A stretch of 35,866 bases of DNA, from contig JABCTV010000014.1 in NCBI GenBank assembly GCA_018238205.1, positions 1 through 35,866 on the forward strand, read 5' to 3'. The DNA comes from Candidatus Thorarchaeota archaeon. GTDB taxonomy: Archaea; Asgardarchaeota; Thorarchaeia; Thorarchaeales; Thorarchaeaceae. Shown here in pieces: positions 1 to 9,494 of the stretch (position 1 is its first letter; every line of letters begins with the position of its first letter). The notes beneath the pieces were generated by a model that saw nothing but the letters and a program-made list of their open reading frames with translations, had not been told where the DNA came from and did not search any database. Made by a program: the position numbers and the translations under genes.

Positions 1-1
1 G

Positions 2-439
2 AGAAGCTCCGACGTAACTAAACCAGTTCTATCACAGCTTCCTCGCATCCTCTCGTTACTCGAAACTTTGCGTGGGTCTAAAGGTGTGCCTCGTGAAGTA
101 TATCTTGATAGTACAGAAGGTATCGCAGTTTATCTTCCTACTGGGATGAAAATTTCTGAACTCCCTAATGACCCTAAGAAGACGGTACAATTATTGATGA
201 CCATTGTTGAGGATTCATTAGAGCACCTCTTCTCCACAATGACCGAAGTGGAAGTTTGGTTTTGGAAAGCCGCTAGAAAGAAAGGATTCAGTCCTGAGAT
301 AGTCGAGAAGATGGGCAACAAGGAACCTCACTTTGATTCTTCCGAATTGATGTGGCGCTATCAGCGAATCCTTCGCAAGTATTTCTCATTGCGATTTACA
401 ATTGTACGGAGTGAAGATCTTCTACGAGTGGAGGAGTGA
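2..439 (+). CDS. Unknown protein, 5'-truncated by window edge
   Basis: The reading frame is open from base 2 to the TGA at 437-439, so the visible 145 codons are probably the C-terminal part of a longer protein. A TTG at 68 could serve as an internal start but has no convincing ribosome-binding site. The visible part is mixed alpha/beta and charged, with no membrane segment, and I recognise no family motif. A helical stretch with several Trp and Arg residues ends in an acidic tail (RVEE). The stop lies 4 bases before the GTG of the XPD-like helicase gene, and the GGAGG for that gene is inside this one, so the two are probably co-transcribed and perhaps translationally coupled. The function is not known to me. 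Confidence 0.6.
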   Translation, partial: RSSDVTKPVLSQLPRILSLLETLRGSKGVPREVYLDSTEGIAVYLPTGMKISELPNDPKKTVQLLMTIVEDSLEHLFSTMTEVEVWFWKAARKKGFSPEIVEKMGNKEPHFDSSELMWRYQRILRKYFSLRFTIVRSEDLLRVEE

Positions 440-443
440 ATGA

Positions 444-2396
444 GTGAGCACAGCCTCAAACGCGTTAGCATACTTTCCCTATACTCCTAGGTTACATCAG
501 GAAAAGGCGGTCAATCTAGCAGTTGAAGCATTCTCATCAAAGACGGTGGGTTTGCTAAGTGCAGACTGCGGGATCGGCAAGACCATCGCAGTTTTGTCTG
601 GCTATCTTGCATCTCGCGCAAATGACACTTCATCTCGATTGTTTGCTTTAACGCGAACCCACTCACAGTCCAAGGTCTTTGAGTCGGAGCTAGAAGTCTT
701 ACGCAGTGTTGACTCAAACCTGGCTGCTACAACTATGGTGAGCCGAGTTCACGTTTGCCCTATCAGGCATGAGATGGAATCCCTTAGTTCAACCGGATTC
801 ATGCGAGCCTGTGCGGGAATGATTCGAACTGGCCAATGTAACCATTACTGGAATTTGTATAAGAAAGGCTCATCCGAGGGAGGAAGAGTAACTATTCGTG
901 AAGAGGCTCATAGAGAAATTGAAGACCTACTCGATAGTGGAGTGGTCACAAGGGAGAGAGCAGAAGAACGTGCAGAGGAATTGGGGTATTGTCCTTATGA
1001 GATTATGAAACTCTGCGCCAAAAAAAGTCGAGTCATTATTGGTCCTTACAGCTACATCTTCCAGCCAAGAGTTAGAGAGGCTCTGTTGGGTTCAATGGGA
1101 ATTCCACTCCACGATGTTGACCTTTTGATTGATGAGGCTCACAATTTATCGAGTCATGTACTCGACGCAGAGACCTCTAAACTGAGTAATGACGACCTCC
1201 GATGGCTTCGCGAGAATAGTCAACTTGTTGTTCGAGAAACTGGAATGAAGTGGATCCGAGAAGCGATAGACTTCCTGTGGGAAACAATGATGCTGCACTT
1301 GGACTCCATGAATAACAAGGGTGAGCGTGTCCTTGACAAATGGGATGTAGCTCCCCGATTTCTCAAAGAAGGAGACCTCGATCTTCTGCACGATGCAGGG
1401 CGTCCCGGAATGAAGGACCCTGAAAATGCTAGTCTTGCAGAAACCCCTCTAGACCGTTTGATAGAGTTTCTTTATACTGCACAGAAAGCATCAAGAAGCG
1501 ATGGCTGGCATGTTACGATTCAAATCAAAAAATCCTGGCAAGAGGAGGGGCCTAAGTCAACATCATCACTCATGATTCAACCCTTGAACGCAGCAGGTCT
1601 CACAGCACCGATTCTCAGGGGTGCTCGTTCTGCTGTTTTGATGTCAGGCACTCTACGACCACTTGATCACTATGCCCGCCTGCTAGGAGTTCCAGGTGCT
1701 CTATCTGAAGATCTCTCGAGTCCTTATCCCCGAGGAACTCGTCTTGTCATGATCGACAAGAGAATAAATACGCGCTATAAGATGAGAAGTCCGGAACTTT
1801 GGAGAGAACTTGCAAGTCGTATCTCCTCTGTATTGAGTTCGATGCCTGCAAACAAGAGTGCTCTGATTGCGTTTCCCAGCTACAAGATGATGGCTGAAAT
1901 AATGAGTTACTCAATTGATACAGGATTTCGGGAAACTATAGTTGAAACCCGAGGGGCTCAACTCGATGATGTTGCAGAAGCTCTTACTACTGGACCTCAT
2001 GCAATGTTCTGTGTTTTTGGGGGGAAATTCTCAGAAGGAATTGATCTGGTTAAAGATGGGTCCAGTATGATTGACTTGATTATTGGTGTTGGAATTCCAT
2101 TCAGCCCACCGACATCATATCAACGTGCGCTTCAAGATTGGTACAACTCAAAGTTCGGACTGGATTCTGGATATTATTATTCTTCAGTTGTCCCTTCAAT
2201 TCGACAGGTTGCACAACTAGTTGGCCGTCTTAGAAGGTCTCCAAGCGATTCTGGTGTTGTTGTACTTCTTGACAATAGATTCCTGAAACACATGCTTGTC
2301 TTTGGTGACGAGATTGTATCAGACGTCTGGCTCTATGAAGACGTTTCAGAAATCAGAGAAGCTATTACACAATTCAATGAAATGAGGGTGGGATAA
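444..2396 (+). CDS. xpd: XPD/Rad3-family 5'-3' DNA helicase with Fe-S domain
   Basis: This is an ATP-dependent SF2 helicase of the XPD/Rad3/DinG group, which translocates 5' to 3' on single-stranded DNA. Seen in the 650 residues: a Q-motif-like YTPRLHQ (13-19), Walker A ADCGIGKT (40-47), and DEAH (about 230-233). FGGKFSEGIDL precedes motif VI, QLVGRLRR (about 591-598). Four cysteines (105, 123, 132, 183) sit between motifs I and II, the placement of the 4Fe-4S cluster ligands in XPD. The length matches archaeal XPD. The GTG start at 444 has GGAGG about 10 bases upstream. An ATG at 440 is in another frame. It is the first complete gene of the plus-strand series and precedes a membrane protein by 5 bases. 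Whether it is the cell's only XPD or a system-specific paralogue cannot be told from the window. Confidence 0.93.
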   Translation: MSTASNALAYFPYTPRLHQEKAVNLAVEAFSSKTVGLLSADCGIGKTIAVLSGYLASRANDTSSRLFALTRTHSQSKVFESELEVLRSVDSNLAATTMVSRVHVCPIRHEMESLSSTGFMRACAGMIRTGQCNHYWNLYKKGSSEGGRVTIREEAHREIEDLLDSGVVTRERAEERAEELGYCPYEIMKLCAKKSRVIIGPYSYIFQPRVREALLGSMGIPLHDVDLLIDEAHNLSSHVLDAETSKLSNDDLRWLRENSQLVVRETGMKWIREAIDFLWETMMLHLDSMNNKGERVLDKWDVAPRFLKEGDLDLLHDAGRPGMKDPENASLAETPLDRLIEFLYTAQKASRSDGWHVTIQIKKSWQEEGPKSTSSLMIQPLNAAGLTAPILRGARSAVLMSGTLRPLDHYARLLGVPGALSEDLSSPYPRGTRLVMIDKRINTRYKMRSPELWRELASRISSVLSSMPANKSALIAFPSYKMMAEIMSYSIDTGFRETIVETRGAQLDDVAEALTTGPHAMFCVFGGKFSEGIDLVKDGSSMIDLIIGVGIPFSPPTSYQRALQDWYNSKFGLDSGYYYSSVVPSIRQVAQLVGRLRRSPSDSGVVVLLDNRFLKHMLVFGDEIVSDVWLYEDVSEIREAITQFNEMRVG

Positions 2397-2401
2397 ATCA
2401 A

Positions 2402-3004
2402 ATGAAACTACACGATATACCTGAGCTAAAATGGATGACCCTCACAGTCTTTCTATCTGTTCTATTAATCAAGTTCTATTATGCGCCAACTGACATACTT
2501 GGTTTGGTTATCTCCGGAGCTGCAGTTGGTATCTTTATTGTAGTTTTATCATTGCTACTGACAAATGTTCCAAAACCTGATGTGTTCTGGGACAAGGAAC
2601 GAAGTTTAGCCGCCATTCTACGCCCTTGGACTATTGAGGTTAGCTCTGCAAGGCTTCTATCGAGTGTCCCTATCGGAATCGATCTGAGTCATTCTGGACA
2701 GAAGGTTCTACAATCCATGTACACTCGATTTTCGGATAAAGCTGGCGGCACTCTTGTATTCTTCATTACACGACCCAAAGGAAATCAATCGACAAAGATT
2801 GGCTTTCTTGTCCGTCGAAGAGGTTTGAGGCTCTGGAATGGAATGCTAATGGTTGACCGTTTAGCCAAGAAACTTGCAGTTGATACCCTGATTCTTGAGA
2901 GGTCAATGAGAGCATCTTATCCACACTTACCAGTAGAGGTTGCAAAATTCGAAGATATACTGAAAGTAACTACAGGAGGTTTAGAAACCCATGCAATCGC
3001 ATGA
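2402..3004 (+). CDS. Unknown protein with two N-terminal membrane segments
   Basis: This 200-residue protein has two predicted membrane helices close to the N-terminus (about 11-28 and 32-55). A soluble domain of about 140 residues follows, in a beta-rich then alpha pattern, so the domain is probably cytoplasmic and membrane-tethered. I recognise no family. The ATG lies 5 bases after the XPD stop, and the 3' end overlaps the next gene by 14 bases, which argues for co-translation. The two-helix N-terminal layout resembles that of the HerA-like protein two genes on, and the two could be partners in one membrane complex; that is inference from position only. Confidence 0.8.
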   Translation: MKLHDIPELKWMTLTVFLSVLLIKFYYAPTDILGLVISGAAVGIFIVVLSLLLTNVPKPDVFWDKERSLAAILRPWTIEVSSARLLSSVPIGIDLSHSGQKVLQSMYTRFSDKAGGTLVFFITRPKGNQSTKIGFLVRRRGLRLWNGMLMVDRLAKKLAVDTLILERSMRASYPHLPVEVAKFEDILKVTTGGLETHAIA

Positions 3005-3284
3005 ACCGCGTTCTGGTGTGGAAATTCCTGATGGTGTAAAGGAAGAAGACATCATGAGGTTTCTTGCAATCGGTCACGGTTACAAATGGACCGTTCTTAC
3101 TCGGAAACCTCTCTTGGTAGCACACGGTTCACCAACAATTGGTGACATGCCAGAGCTACTATTGACTGGGTCAAAGCCGATGGTTGTTTCTGGCGGCGAT
3201 ATCATTTACGTTGAAAGGATTCGTAATGTCCTCGAGATGCTACTTCGTCAATCTCACAGGGTTCAATTCACAAAGGAGGACTAG
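2991..3284 (+). CDS. Small unknown soluble protein
   Basis: This is a 97-residue protein without signal peptide or membrane helix. The central part alternates short beta strands and turns (LLVAHGSPTIGD, KPMVVSGGDIIYVERI) and then a helix, as in a small alpha/beta domain. I do not recognise a family. The ATG is inside the end of the preceding gene (14-base overlap), and the stop is 2 bases before the ATG of the HerA-like gene, whose GGAGG lies in this gene's last codons. The tight packing suggests a subunit or accessory factor for the neighbouring membrane proteins. Confidence 0.7.
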   Translation: MQSHEPRSGVEIPDGVKEEDIMRFLAIGHGYKWTVLTRKPLLVAHGSPTIGDMPELLLTGSKPMVVSGGDIIYVERIRNVLEMLLRQSHRVQFTKED

Positions 3285-3286
3285 AA

Positions 3287-5641
3287 ATGTCTAAAGGTAA
3301 TATTCTAGGCACTAGACCAGAAACTGATCCATTCGAAGAATCCCCCGGGTCACATTTTTCTGTTACATCCAATGTCGAGTTAAAATGGGACAATAGGAAA
3401 CAACGCATACCTCTTGCTCTTCCATTATTCTTGATGACCATCAGTATAGCATTTGGATTCTACTATCCTATCCTCCTGCTAATCTCTGGAATATTGGCAC
3501 TACTTAGGATTTTGATAGTTCCCAGTCTTCGGTCCGGATTTGAAAGACGCTCATTAGAGAGTAGTCCGTGGAAGCAAGTTCAGCTTACAGACACATCATG
3601 TTCATTGTCAGATGATGGTAAGCATGTTAGATGCAAGACTCCCACTGGCACACGTAGTCTAGTTAACCTGACTCTTACTGATGCGAGGTCTCTCCTGATA
3701 GGTGATGTCAGCTCCTTCGTTCGAGCTGTTGATGATGTTGACGGTTTTTGCTTAACAGTAACCATGCGACCTGAGAAGATACAGCGAGCTCTTGATCAAG
3801 AACGTATTCCGGACGGCATGGAGAAATATTTCAATTACTTGACAGAAGGAGAGTTGGATGCATACGTTCTCCGGCGGGGAGGTATCTGGGTAACTCACGT
3901 AAATGCAGTTGGTCATGTTAAAGATGAAGCAGGTGTAAATAATTTCGATTCTGCAGTTCGTGCATCAATTCCAATGGAGAAATGGAAACGAGCAAAAGCC
4001 AGGAATCTACAATCTAGGATTGATCAACTGGATGTAGATGGTCAGTGGGCTTGGTTCTTTGCCGCAGGTGAAGAGCTCTCAGAATGGCTTGTGCAACTCA
4101 AGTCTGAGTTAGCTTCTGAAGTAGGGAGTAATATCCCCGGTCAATTTCTTGCTCCTATCCGAGGTAGACCAAGTGATTATAGATTAGGAGTCACAATCAA
4201 TCCTGATACACTACAAACAGGTCCAATAGCAGGAATTGCCCATTCAGAGTTGGAAACTGGCTTGTTGCTCTGTGGTGGTACTTCAAGTTCGCGAACAAGG
4301 GTACTTGCCCTATTAACATCAGAACTTCGCCGTTCAGGAAAACGGGTTATCATTGTTACAAACAATCCCGATTCAATAGGACTAACGCGACTCTCTGAAA
4401 GTGCAGTTCATCTTGAACTTGGGCGAGACCTAGTGTTGAACCCAGTTGATGCAGAAGGTATCCATCGAAGTGAATTCGTTCCTCTCATCATGTCCTCACT
4501 TGAAGCAGTAGCTGCAGCAGACCTTAGAGGTGCCGCTGATTTAGAAGCTGCTATTGGTCGTGCAGTCACTTTAGGTAATGCGACTCTTGCTGATGTCCAC
4601 ATACCCACTGGTCTTGTCGATGATGCTCTATCAGGTCCAATGGATGCACAGAAGCCTCCAGAGCAGCTTCCATCCAAGAAGTCAATGACTGGTTTTGAAG
4701 CAGTAAGGTCTCTGTACGAGGGATCCGCAGCGAAAGCATTCTACGGGACACAATCTGTTCCTACTTCTCGACTCGTTGAACCGGACCTTTGTGTTGTGAA
4801 GATCGCCATGGGGTCGACTTCTCTTGAACACTTTGCATGGAATCTCATCAGCATCAAGATTGCTGGACTTCGACCAGATCCCAACCTAGTGGTCATTCTT
4901 GACGGTGCCGAAAATATGCGAGTAAGGAATCGAAGATACATGAAGCACGATTCCTTTACTGAGCGGGTCCTCAAGAGACTGAAGAAACGAGGACCACTTG
5001 TTGTAGCTCTTGAACATCCAGTTGACTTTGCCCCAGGTGCGCTTGCTGTTCTTGAATCATGTATATCCCTTAGATTAAGAGAATCTGTGGACATTAAGAT
5101 CGCAGCTGACGTACTTGGTCTTAACGTAATTACAACAGGTATGCACACAAAAGCTAGGATTTCACCACGAGAGTCATCGTACTTGCGAATAATGGGTGAT
5201 GATACCGCGCTCATTGTACACGATGGAACTGAAACCTGTCAGCCAATTAGACTCGACCCTGCCCTAGACCTTAGTCCCGATTTTGTTGCGAGTGAAGAAA
5301 CACGTAGGGTCACATCTCTGACTGATTCTGGTTCACCTGATAATGAGGGGTCACTATTAGACAGAGTTTCTGCTGGAAGTACAAATCTTGCTATTAGAGT
5401 TTTGAAATTACTAGAACGTTATGAGCCTCTAACTGAGGAAGCCGTTCGTCGTTTCATTGCTTCTAGTGGATCAGACAATGACCCTGATGTTGAAGCAGTA
5501 CTAGCCCGCCTGGAACACGCAAGCATGATTCTGAAAGGTCATGAAACTCATAGTGGGGTTTCATACACTAATTATAGAATAACGATGAAGGGTAGCATGG
5601 CACTGAGACAGACCGAAGGAATGGAGGGCGCTACTGTATGA
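3287..5641 (+). CDS. Membrane-anchored HerA/VirB4-like protein with degenerate P-loop
   Basis: The 784-residue protein has two N-terminal membrane helices (about 38-56 and 57-78), a middle domain, a RecA/FtsK-HerA-type core (about 320-640) and a C-terminal winged-helix-like domain (about 690-775). The core keeps the family layout: a strand and P-loop position reading GGTSSSRT (about 330-337), then VIIVTNNPD, a LVLNPVDAEG segment as in HerA/VirB4 proteins, and a Walker B position reading VVILDGAEN (about 536-544). The P-loop Lys is replaced by Arg with no GKT/S, and the acidic residue after the Walker B Asp is Gly, so ATP hydrolysis looks impaired or lost. The next gene overlaps by ATGA. Membrane-anchored HerA/VirB4 ATPases include conjugation motors and crenarchaeal CedB (DNA import). 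The assignment rests on motif order, not on a profile search. Confidence 0.6.
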   Translation: MSKGNILGTRPETDPFEESPGSHFSVTSNVELKWDNRKQRIPLALPLFLMTISIAFGFYYPILLLISGILALLRILIVPSLRSGFERRSLESSPWKQVQLTDTSCSLSDDGKHVRCKTPTGTRSLVNLTLTDARSLLIGDVSSFVRAVDDVDGFCLTVTMRPEKIQRALDQERIPDGMEKYFNYLTEGELDAYVLRRGGIWVTHVNAVGHVKDEAGVNNFDSAVRASIPMEKWKRAKARNLQSRIDQLDVDGQWAWFFAAGEELSEWLVQLKSELASEVGSNIPGQFLAPIRGRPSDYRLGVTINPDTLQTGPIAGIAHSELETGLLLCGGTSSSRTRVLALLTSELRRSGKRVIIVTNNPDSIGLTRLSESAVHLELGRDLVLNPVDAEGIHRSEFVPLIMSSLEAVAAADLRGAADLEAAIGRAVTLGNATLADVHIPTGLVDDALSGPMDAQKPPEQLPSKKSMTGFEAVRSLYEGSAAKAFYGTQSVPTSRLVEPDLCVVKIAMGSTSLEHFAWNLISIKIAGLRPDPNLVVILDGAENMRVRNRRYMKHDSFTERVLKRLKKRGPLVVALEHPVDFAPGALAVLESCISLRLRESVDIKIAADVLGLNVITTGMHTKARISPRESSYLRIMGDDTALIVHDGTETCQPIRLDPALDLSPDFVASEETRRVTSLTDSGSPDNEGSLLDRVSAGSTNLAIRVLKLLERYEPLTEEAVRRFIASSGSDNDPDVEAVLARLEHASMILKGHETHSGVSYTNYRITMKGSMALRQTEGMEGATV

Positions 5642-7836
5642 GTACGGTCTCAGATGATGTATCATCTCAAGTGACCAAATTACTCAACCAAGCTGGGATG
5701 AGACCTCGTGGAGTTCAGAGCGATTCTATCTCCAAGGGGCTCCTCGAAGGTGAGAATATCATGGTGTCCTCACCTACAGGCTCTGGAAAAACTTTGGTTG
5801 GAGAGATGGCACTTCTAAGAGCTGTTACTTGTGGTAAGAAAGGTCTCTTTCTCGTTCCACTTAGAGCCCTAGCGGTTCAGGTCTTCAAGACGATGAAAGA
5901 ACGCTATGAACATCTTGGCGTCATGATTGGACTGAGCACAGGAGATTTTCAGGGTACAGGTGAAGAGTTAGCAGAGTTCGACATAGTAGTGACTACGTAC
6001 GAGCGAGCAGATTCACTTCTGCGTAGACGGAGTAGTTGGCTCTCTGACCTTGGCTCCATTGTTGTTGATGAGATTCAGACGATGTCTGAAATAGGAAGAG
6101 GAGCACGACTTGAGAGTCTAATAATCAGGCTGAAGAACTCAATTGAAGATTTGCAGATTGTTGCTCTCTCAGCAACCACCGGAGACCCTGACGAGGTTGC
6201 AGAGTGGCTAGGATGTCAGCTTGTGGTATCTGAAGAGCGACCTGTTCCCTTAGTTCACAAAGTAGTGACAACCAACAATAGAAATCAAAGCCTCAGGAAA
6301 CTAGTCATGACCACAGTGCAAGGGAATGGTCAAGCTATTGTATTCCATCGAACAAGACGAGAAGCCGAGGCTCAAGCAAAGCGATTGTCTGAGGATGTTG
6401 GAAGGCAGTTCACTTCTGAGGAGAAGAAGAACCTGGATCAAGACCTGGGGTCGGTTGAAAATTGGGATGTTACATTATCACCAGAACTAAGGTCTCTATT
6501 GCACAACGGAATCGCATTTCATCATGCAGGACTTGGCTACAACGAGCGAAGATTGGTTGAACGCCTATTTGGAAAAGGCGATGTTAAAGTCATATGCGCA
6601 ACAACGACCCTTGCAGCAGGTATGGATCTTCCAGCTCGGACTGTGATTCTTTCAAGCTTCAAATCTCCAGCAGACTACAGACGACTCCTCTCTGCAAATA
6701 CCGTCCATCAAATGTTGGGAAGGGCAGGGAGACCGAGTCATGATAAGATTGGCTTTGGCGTGATTTTGGCTGGGAGCACGGGTGAAACTGAGGAAGCAAA
6801 GCGCAGATACTTTGATGTCATTGTTGATGATAATAACGGGAAGGAGACCCTAATTCCCAAGTATGACCGCATCAATAGTACACTTGGCCAAGCAGGTTCA
6901 CTTTCCGAACAGCTTCTTGTTGTTCTAGATATGCTAGGTGCTGCAACCATTGAAGAAATTGAGAATGGAATAATGGGTGATTCATTCTTGGTTCACTGTG
7001 CAATAAGAGACTCAGGAGCACCAATGAGAGTGCTACAACTTGGAGAGATCTCTGCTAAGATAGTGCTAGAGCGACACGCACTTCCCGAAACTATCCAGTC
7101 TGCACGTAAGAGCGTGTTAGGCAAGACCATTCTGCGTGAGAAGAATGAAACCGTAATCGGTGGCATTGTCATAAGTTATGATGGTGGTCAATTCACATGT
7201 CGATTTTCTGCTAGATTGTCAACTAGTGGTACAGTTGAGGGACCAATGTGTTCGTGCGGAACTCCTGTCAATGAAAATGGAATTCTCTGTCATCATCTTG
7301 TAACTCTAGGTATGGCTGCAGCCGCTGAGCTTGGGAGTATGGCTGATTATGTGATTCCATTATCACTATCCGAGTCAAGTCCACTCGGTCTGCTCATTCG
7401 CTTAAGATTAGTTGAGGGTGCAAATGATGGGGAATTTAAGCCAACCAAACTGGGTCGGGCAGCGAATCGATTATACTTGAGTATTCCAACAGTAAGAGAG
7501 ATTCTTGCGATGCTGCCTAATACTGAGAGTAGTACAAGCTTACTCTGGCTATTACGACATGTAATCTCTATCGAAACTGGAACAACAGTCGACGAATCTT
7601 TTGACAATTTGTTAGGTTCTCTAATTACTACTGACATTTCACTACAGGATCTTGCTGCTCAGTTTGGTCTGAGTATTGGTGACGTCTACGGATTGCTAGA
7701 TACATCAAGGTGGCTTTTACACTCTATCTCGGTACTAGCAGAATTGGGAGGATTGGCAAGAGCCTTTGAACTATCACAAGGTCTTGCTGAGGCATTGGAT
7801 AATAGATTAGGGCGCAAGAACGAGGAGGATGACTAA
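5638..7836 (+). CDS. Hel308/Ski2-like SF2 helicase with SWIM zinc finger
   Basis: This is an ATP-dependent SF2 nucleic-acid helicase of 732 residues. Visible motifs are Walker A SSPTGSGKT (44-52), motif Ia LVPLRALA, motif II DEIQ (144-147), and motif III LSATT (about 175). Motif V is ATTTLAAGMDLPAR and motif VI QMLGRAGRP (about 358-366). Hel308 proteins normally have DEIH or DEVH, so DEIQ is a variation. After the helicase core comes a SWIM-type zinc finger: C538-x-C540, then C551-x-H553 (CSC...CHH), a fold known to bind DNA or protein. A helical C-terminal region without Cys follows. Its ATG overlaps the stop of the HerA-like gene (ATGA), and a GAGGAGG near its end serves the next gene. It probably unwinds or remodels DNA together with the XPD-like enzyme and the FEN1-like nuclease of the same series. 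Confidence 0.9.
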   Translation: MSTVSDDVSSQVTKLLNQAGMRPRGVQSDSISKGLLEGENIMVSSPTGSGKTLVGEMALLRAVTCGKKGLFLVPLRALAVQVFKTMKERYEHLGVMIGLSTGDFQGTGEELAEFDIVVTTYERADSLLRRRSSWLSDLGSIVVDEIQTMSEIGRGARLESLIIRLKNSIEDLQIVALSATTGDPDEVAEWLGCQLVVSEERPVPLVHKVVTTNNRNQSLRKLVMTTVQGNGQAIVFHRTRREAEAQAKRLSEDVGRQFTSEEKKNLDQDLGSVENWDVTLSPELRSLLHNGIAFHHAGLGYNERRLVERLFGKGDVKVICATTTLAAGMDLPARTVILSSFKSPADYRRLLSANTVHQMLGRAGRPSHDKIGFGVILAGSTGETEEAKRRYFDVIVDDNNGKETLIPKYDRINSTLGQAGSLSEQLLVVLDMLGAATIEEIENGIMGDSFLVHCAIRDSGAPMRVLQLGEISAKIVLERHALPETIQSARKSVLGKTILREKNETVIGGIVISYDGGQFTCRFSARLSTSGTVEGPMCSCGTPVNENGILCHHLVTLGMAAAAELGSMADYVIPLSLSESSPLGLLIRLRLVEGANDGEFKPTKLGRAANRLYLSIPTVREILAMLPNTESSTSLLWLLRHVISIETGTTVDESFDNLLGSLITTDISLQDLAAQFGLSIGDVYGLLDTSRWLLHSISVLAELGGLARAFELSQGLAEALDNRLGRKNEEDD

Positions 7837-7838
7837 CA

Positions 7839-9494
7839 TTGGAGTCTGAAACGATCAATAAAATCAAAGAAGACAAGGAAATCAAGAATGAAACCACAGA
7901 AGAAAAAGAAGACTATGATATTGAAACTGCTCTAAAGCTGACTGAACACTTTACAAGTAAGTATCCAAATGGACTTACACTAGGAGTAAGACTGGATGCT
8001 GTTCCAGGAACAAAAGGTGTTCACGTCGATATCGTTTTTGTTCTTGATCTACGGAAGGCTGAATTTGGAAAAGGAGGTCTCGCCATGCGTGCAGCAGTGC
8101 TGGAAACCGTAAACAGGGACCTTGAGAGAATTCTCAGTGATGTAGGTTTAGCTGGTTTCCTTCGTGAGCAGAGTGTGCTAACACCATTTGGGCGTGTGCG
8201 GCTTCCACTCATGCGCGGAATGAAAAATGACTCTCTTTCATTGATGCACGAAACACGTACTGTTTATGTCATCACAGAGAGTGCAAAGCCTTCAGCAGAC
8301 CTTACATGGCTAACTGAAACAGGTAGAATTGTTACAGCAGATCAATTTGCGCTTATACGACAGAGCGATGCAAGATCAAAACTCCCTGATTTGAAGAAGA
8401 GTGTAGAAGGTAGTAAGTGGAATCTTTTAGAAACAGGGATATCAAGAGGTTGGTTCGGAGTGCTGTCATTGCTAGCTCTTGCAATTGGTCTCTCATCACT
8501 CATCGCGGTCATTCTCGCAGGTTCTGGTTCTATGTTGATTCCCGTTATTGCAAGTGCCGCTGCAGGTGCAGTAGGTGGGTGGCTCTTGAGTTCATCCCGT
8601 AATTCAATCTCATCATTTGTCGAAACCTTAAGCAGAGAACAAGAGCAGCTGAGAACAGTTGGTGATTCCTCAAGAATCACAAAATCAATCGAGGAGAACG
8701 AAGAGAAACTTCAACTCATTGGTCATGTGAATTTTGTAATATCTCCACTAGTCGCTGAAGCCGCAGCGGCAATGAAGAATAGCAATCTCGAAAAAACTGT
8801 TAACATTTCATGTACTGTTCTTGACGAGTGCGTAAGACTATCTCCTGCTGAGGCCAGCTCAAAATCTCTTTTGATGGGTGACAGTGGACTTCGCAAATTT
8901 ATAGGCCTCTTTGAATACTTAGGCGGTAATGTCGAAGAGGAGAAGCTCGCACTGGGTTATGTTGGGCTCACTGGGCACTTACTTCGCCCTATCAACTTTG
9001 GTGAAGCGGTATCTCATCTGACTGAACTTGTCAATTCTCTCTACAACATTGGAGCGCTTAGACCCGACATCAAAGAAGGTATTGACGACCATCTAAACTT
9101 CGGCTCAATGAAGGAAACTGAGGAAGCGTTTGCTAAGGAATTGGCAAAAGAGCCGGATCTCAGATTTGATGTTCCCAGTGAGAATCCAACGTCAGCTGAA
9201 GTAGATGATGAAGAGGAAGGAATGCTTTCGCCTGCGGAAAATACGGAGGAACAATCTGATCAATTGAAAGAACTCACCGAAGAGATTCGTGTTTCTTCAT
9301 TAGAAGAAGAAACTCCCGCACCTCCTGTCGAAGAGGTAGTTGATGATTCCCTCGACGACATAGTACCTGGTTCCGTCATTGCTGAAGGGTGTGAGAAGAA
9401 GAAAAAGAAAAAGAAATTGAAACCCAGGGATGTAGAAGAGTTACCTGTTTACGAAGGATATGATCATCCCCAGGGGGAAAGTGCTGGTGTCTAG
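7839..9494 (+). CDS. Unknown two-TM protein with acidic linker and basic tail
   Basis: The 551-residue protein starts at TTG 7839, supported by GAGGAGGA 9 bases upstream. The N-terminus is strongly charged (Lys/Glu-rich), followed by an alpha/beta domain (about 25-195) and a hydrophobic pair of membrane helices (about 205-255, with an Ala/Gly-rich turn). A helical domain (about 265-435), a long Glu/Asp-rich disordered linker (about 440-520) and a run of seven Lys with one Leu near the C-terminus (KKKKKKKLK) follow. The layout is that of an anchor or scaffold. The acidic linker and lysine cluster could contact DNA-binding partners or DNA, but that is inference. The end overlaps the start of the RecA-fold gene by 35 bases. 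I recognise no family. Confidence 0.78.
   Translation: MESETINKIKEDKEIKNETTEEKEDYDIETALKLTEHFTSKYPNGLTLGVRLDAVPGTKGVHVDIVFVLDLRKAEFGKGGLAMRAAVLETVNRDLERILSDVGLAGFLREQSVLTPFGRVRLPLMRGMKNDSLSLMHETRTVYVITESAKPSADLTWLTETGRIVTADQFALIRQSDARSKLPDLKKSVEGSKWNLLETGISRGWFGVLSLLALAIGLSSLIAVILAGSGSMLIPVIASAAAGAVGGWLLSSSRNSISSFVETLSREQEQLRTVGDSSRITKSIEENEEKLQLIGHVNFVISPLVAEAAAAMKNSNLEKTVNISCTVLDECVRLSPAEASSKSLLMGDSGLRKFIGLFEYLGGNVEEEKLALGYVGLTGHLLRPINFGEAVSHLTELVNSLYNIGALRPDIKEGIDDHLNFGSMKETEEAFAKELAKEPDLRFDVPSENPTSAEVDDEEEGMLSPAENTEEQSDQLKELTEEIRVSSLEEETPAPPVEEVVDDSLDDIVPGSVIAEGCEKKKKKKKLKPRDVEELPVYEGYDHPQGESAGV

Noticed and set aside
4741-5214. Minus-strand ORF of 157 codons
   Set aside because: It is antisense to the HerA-like gene; composition is Ser/Arg-rich as expected for a shadow frame, with no ribosome-binding site.
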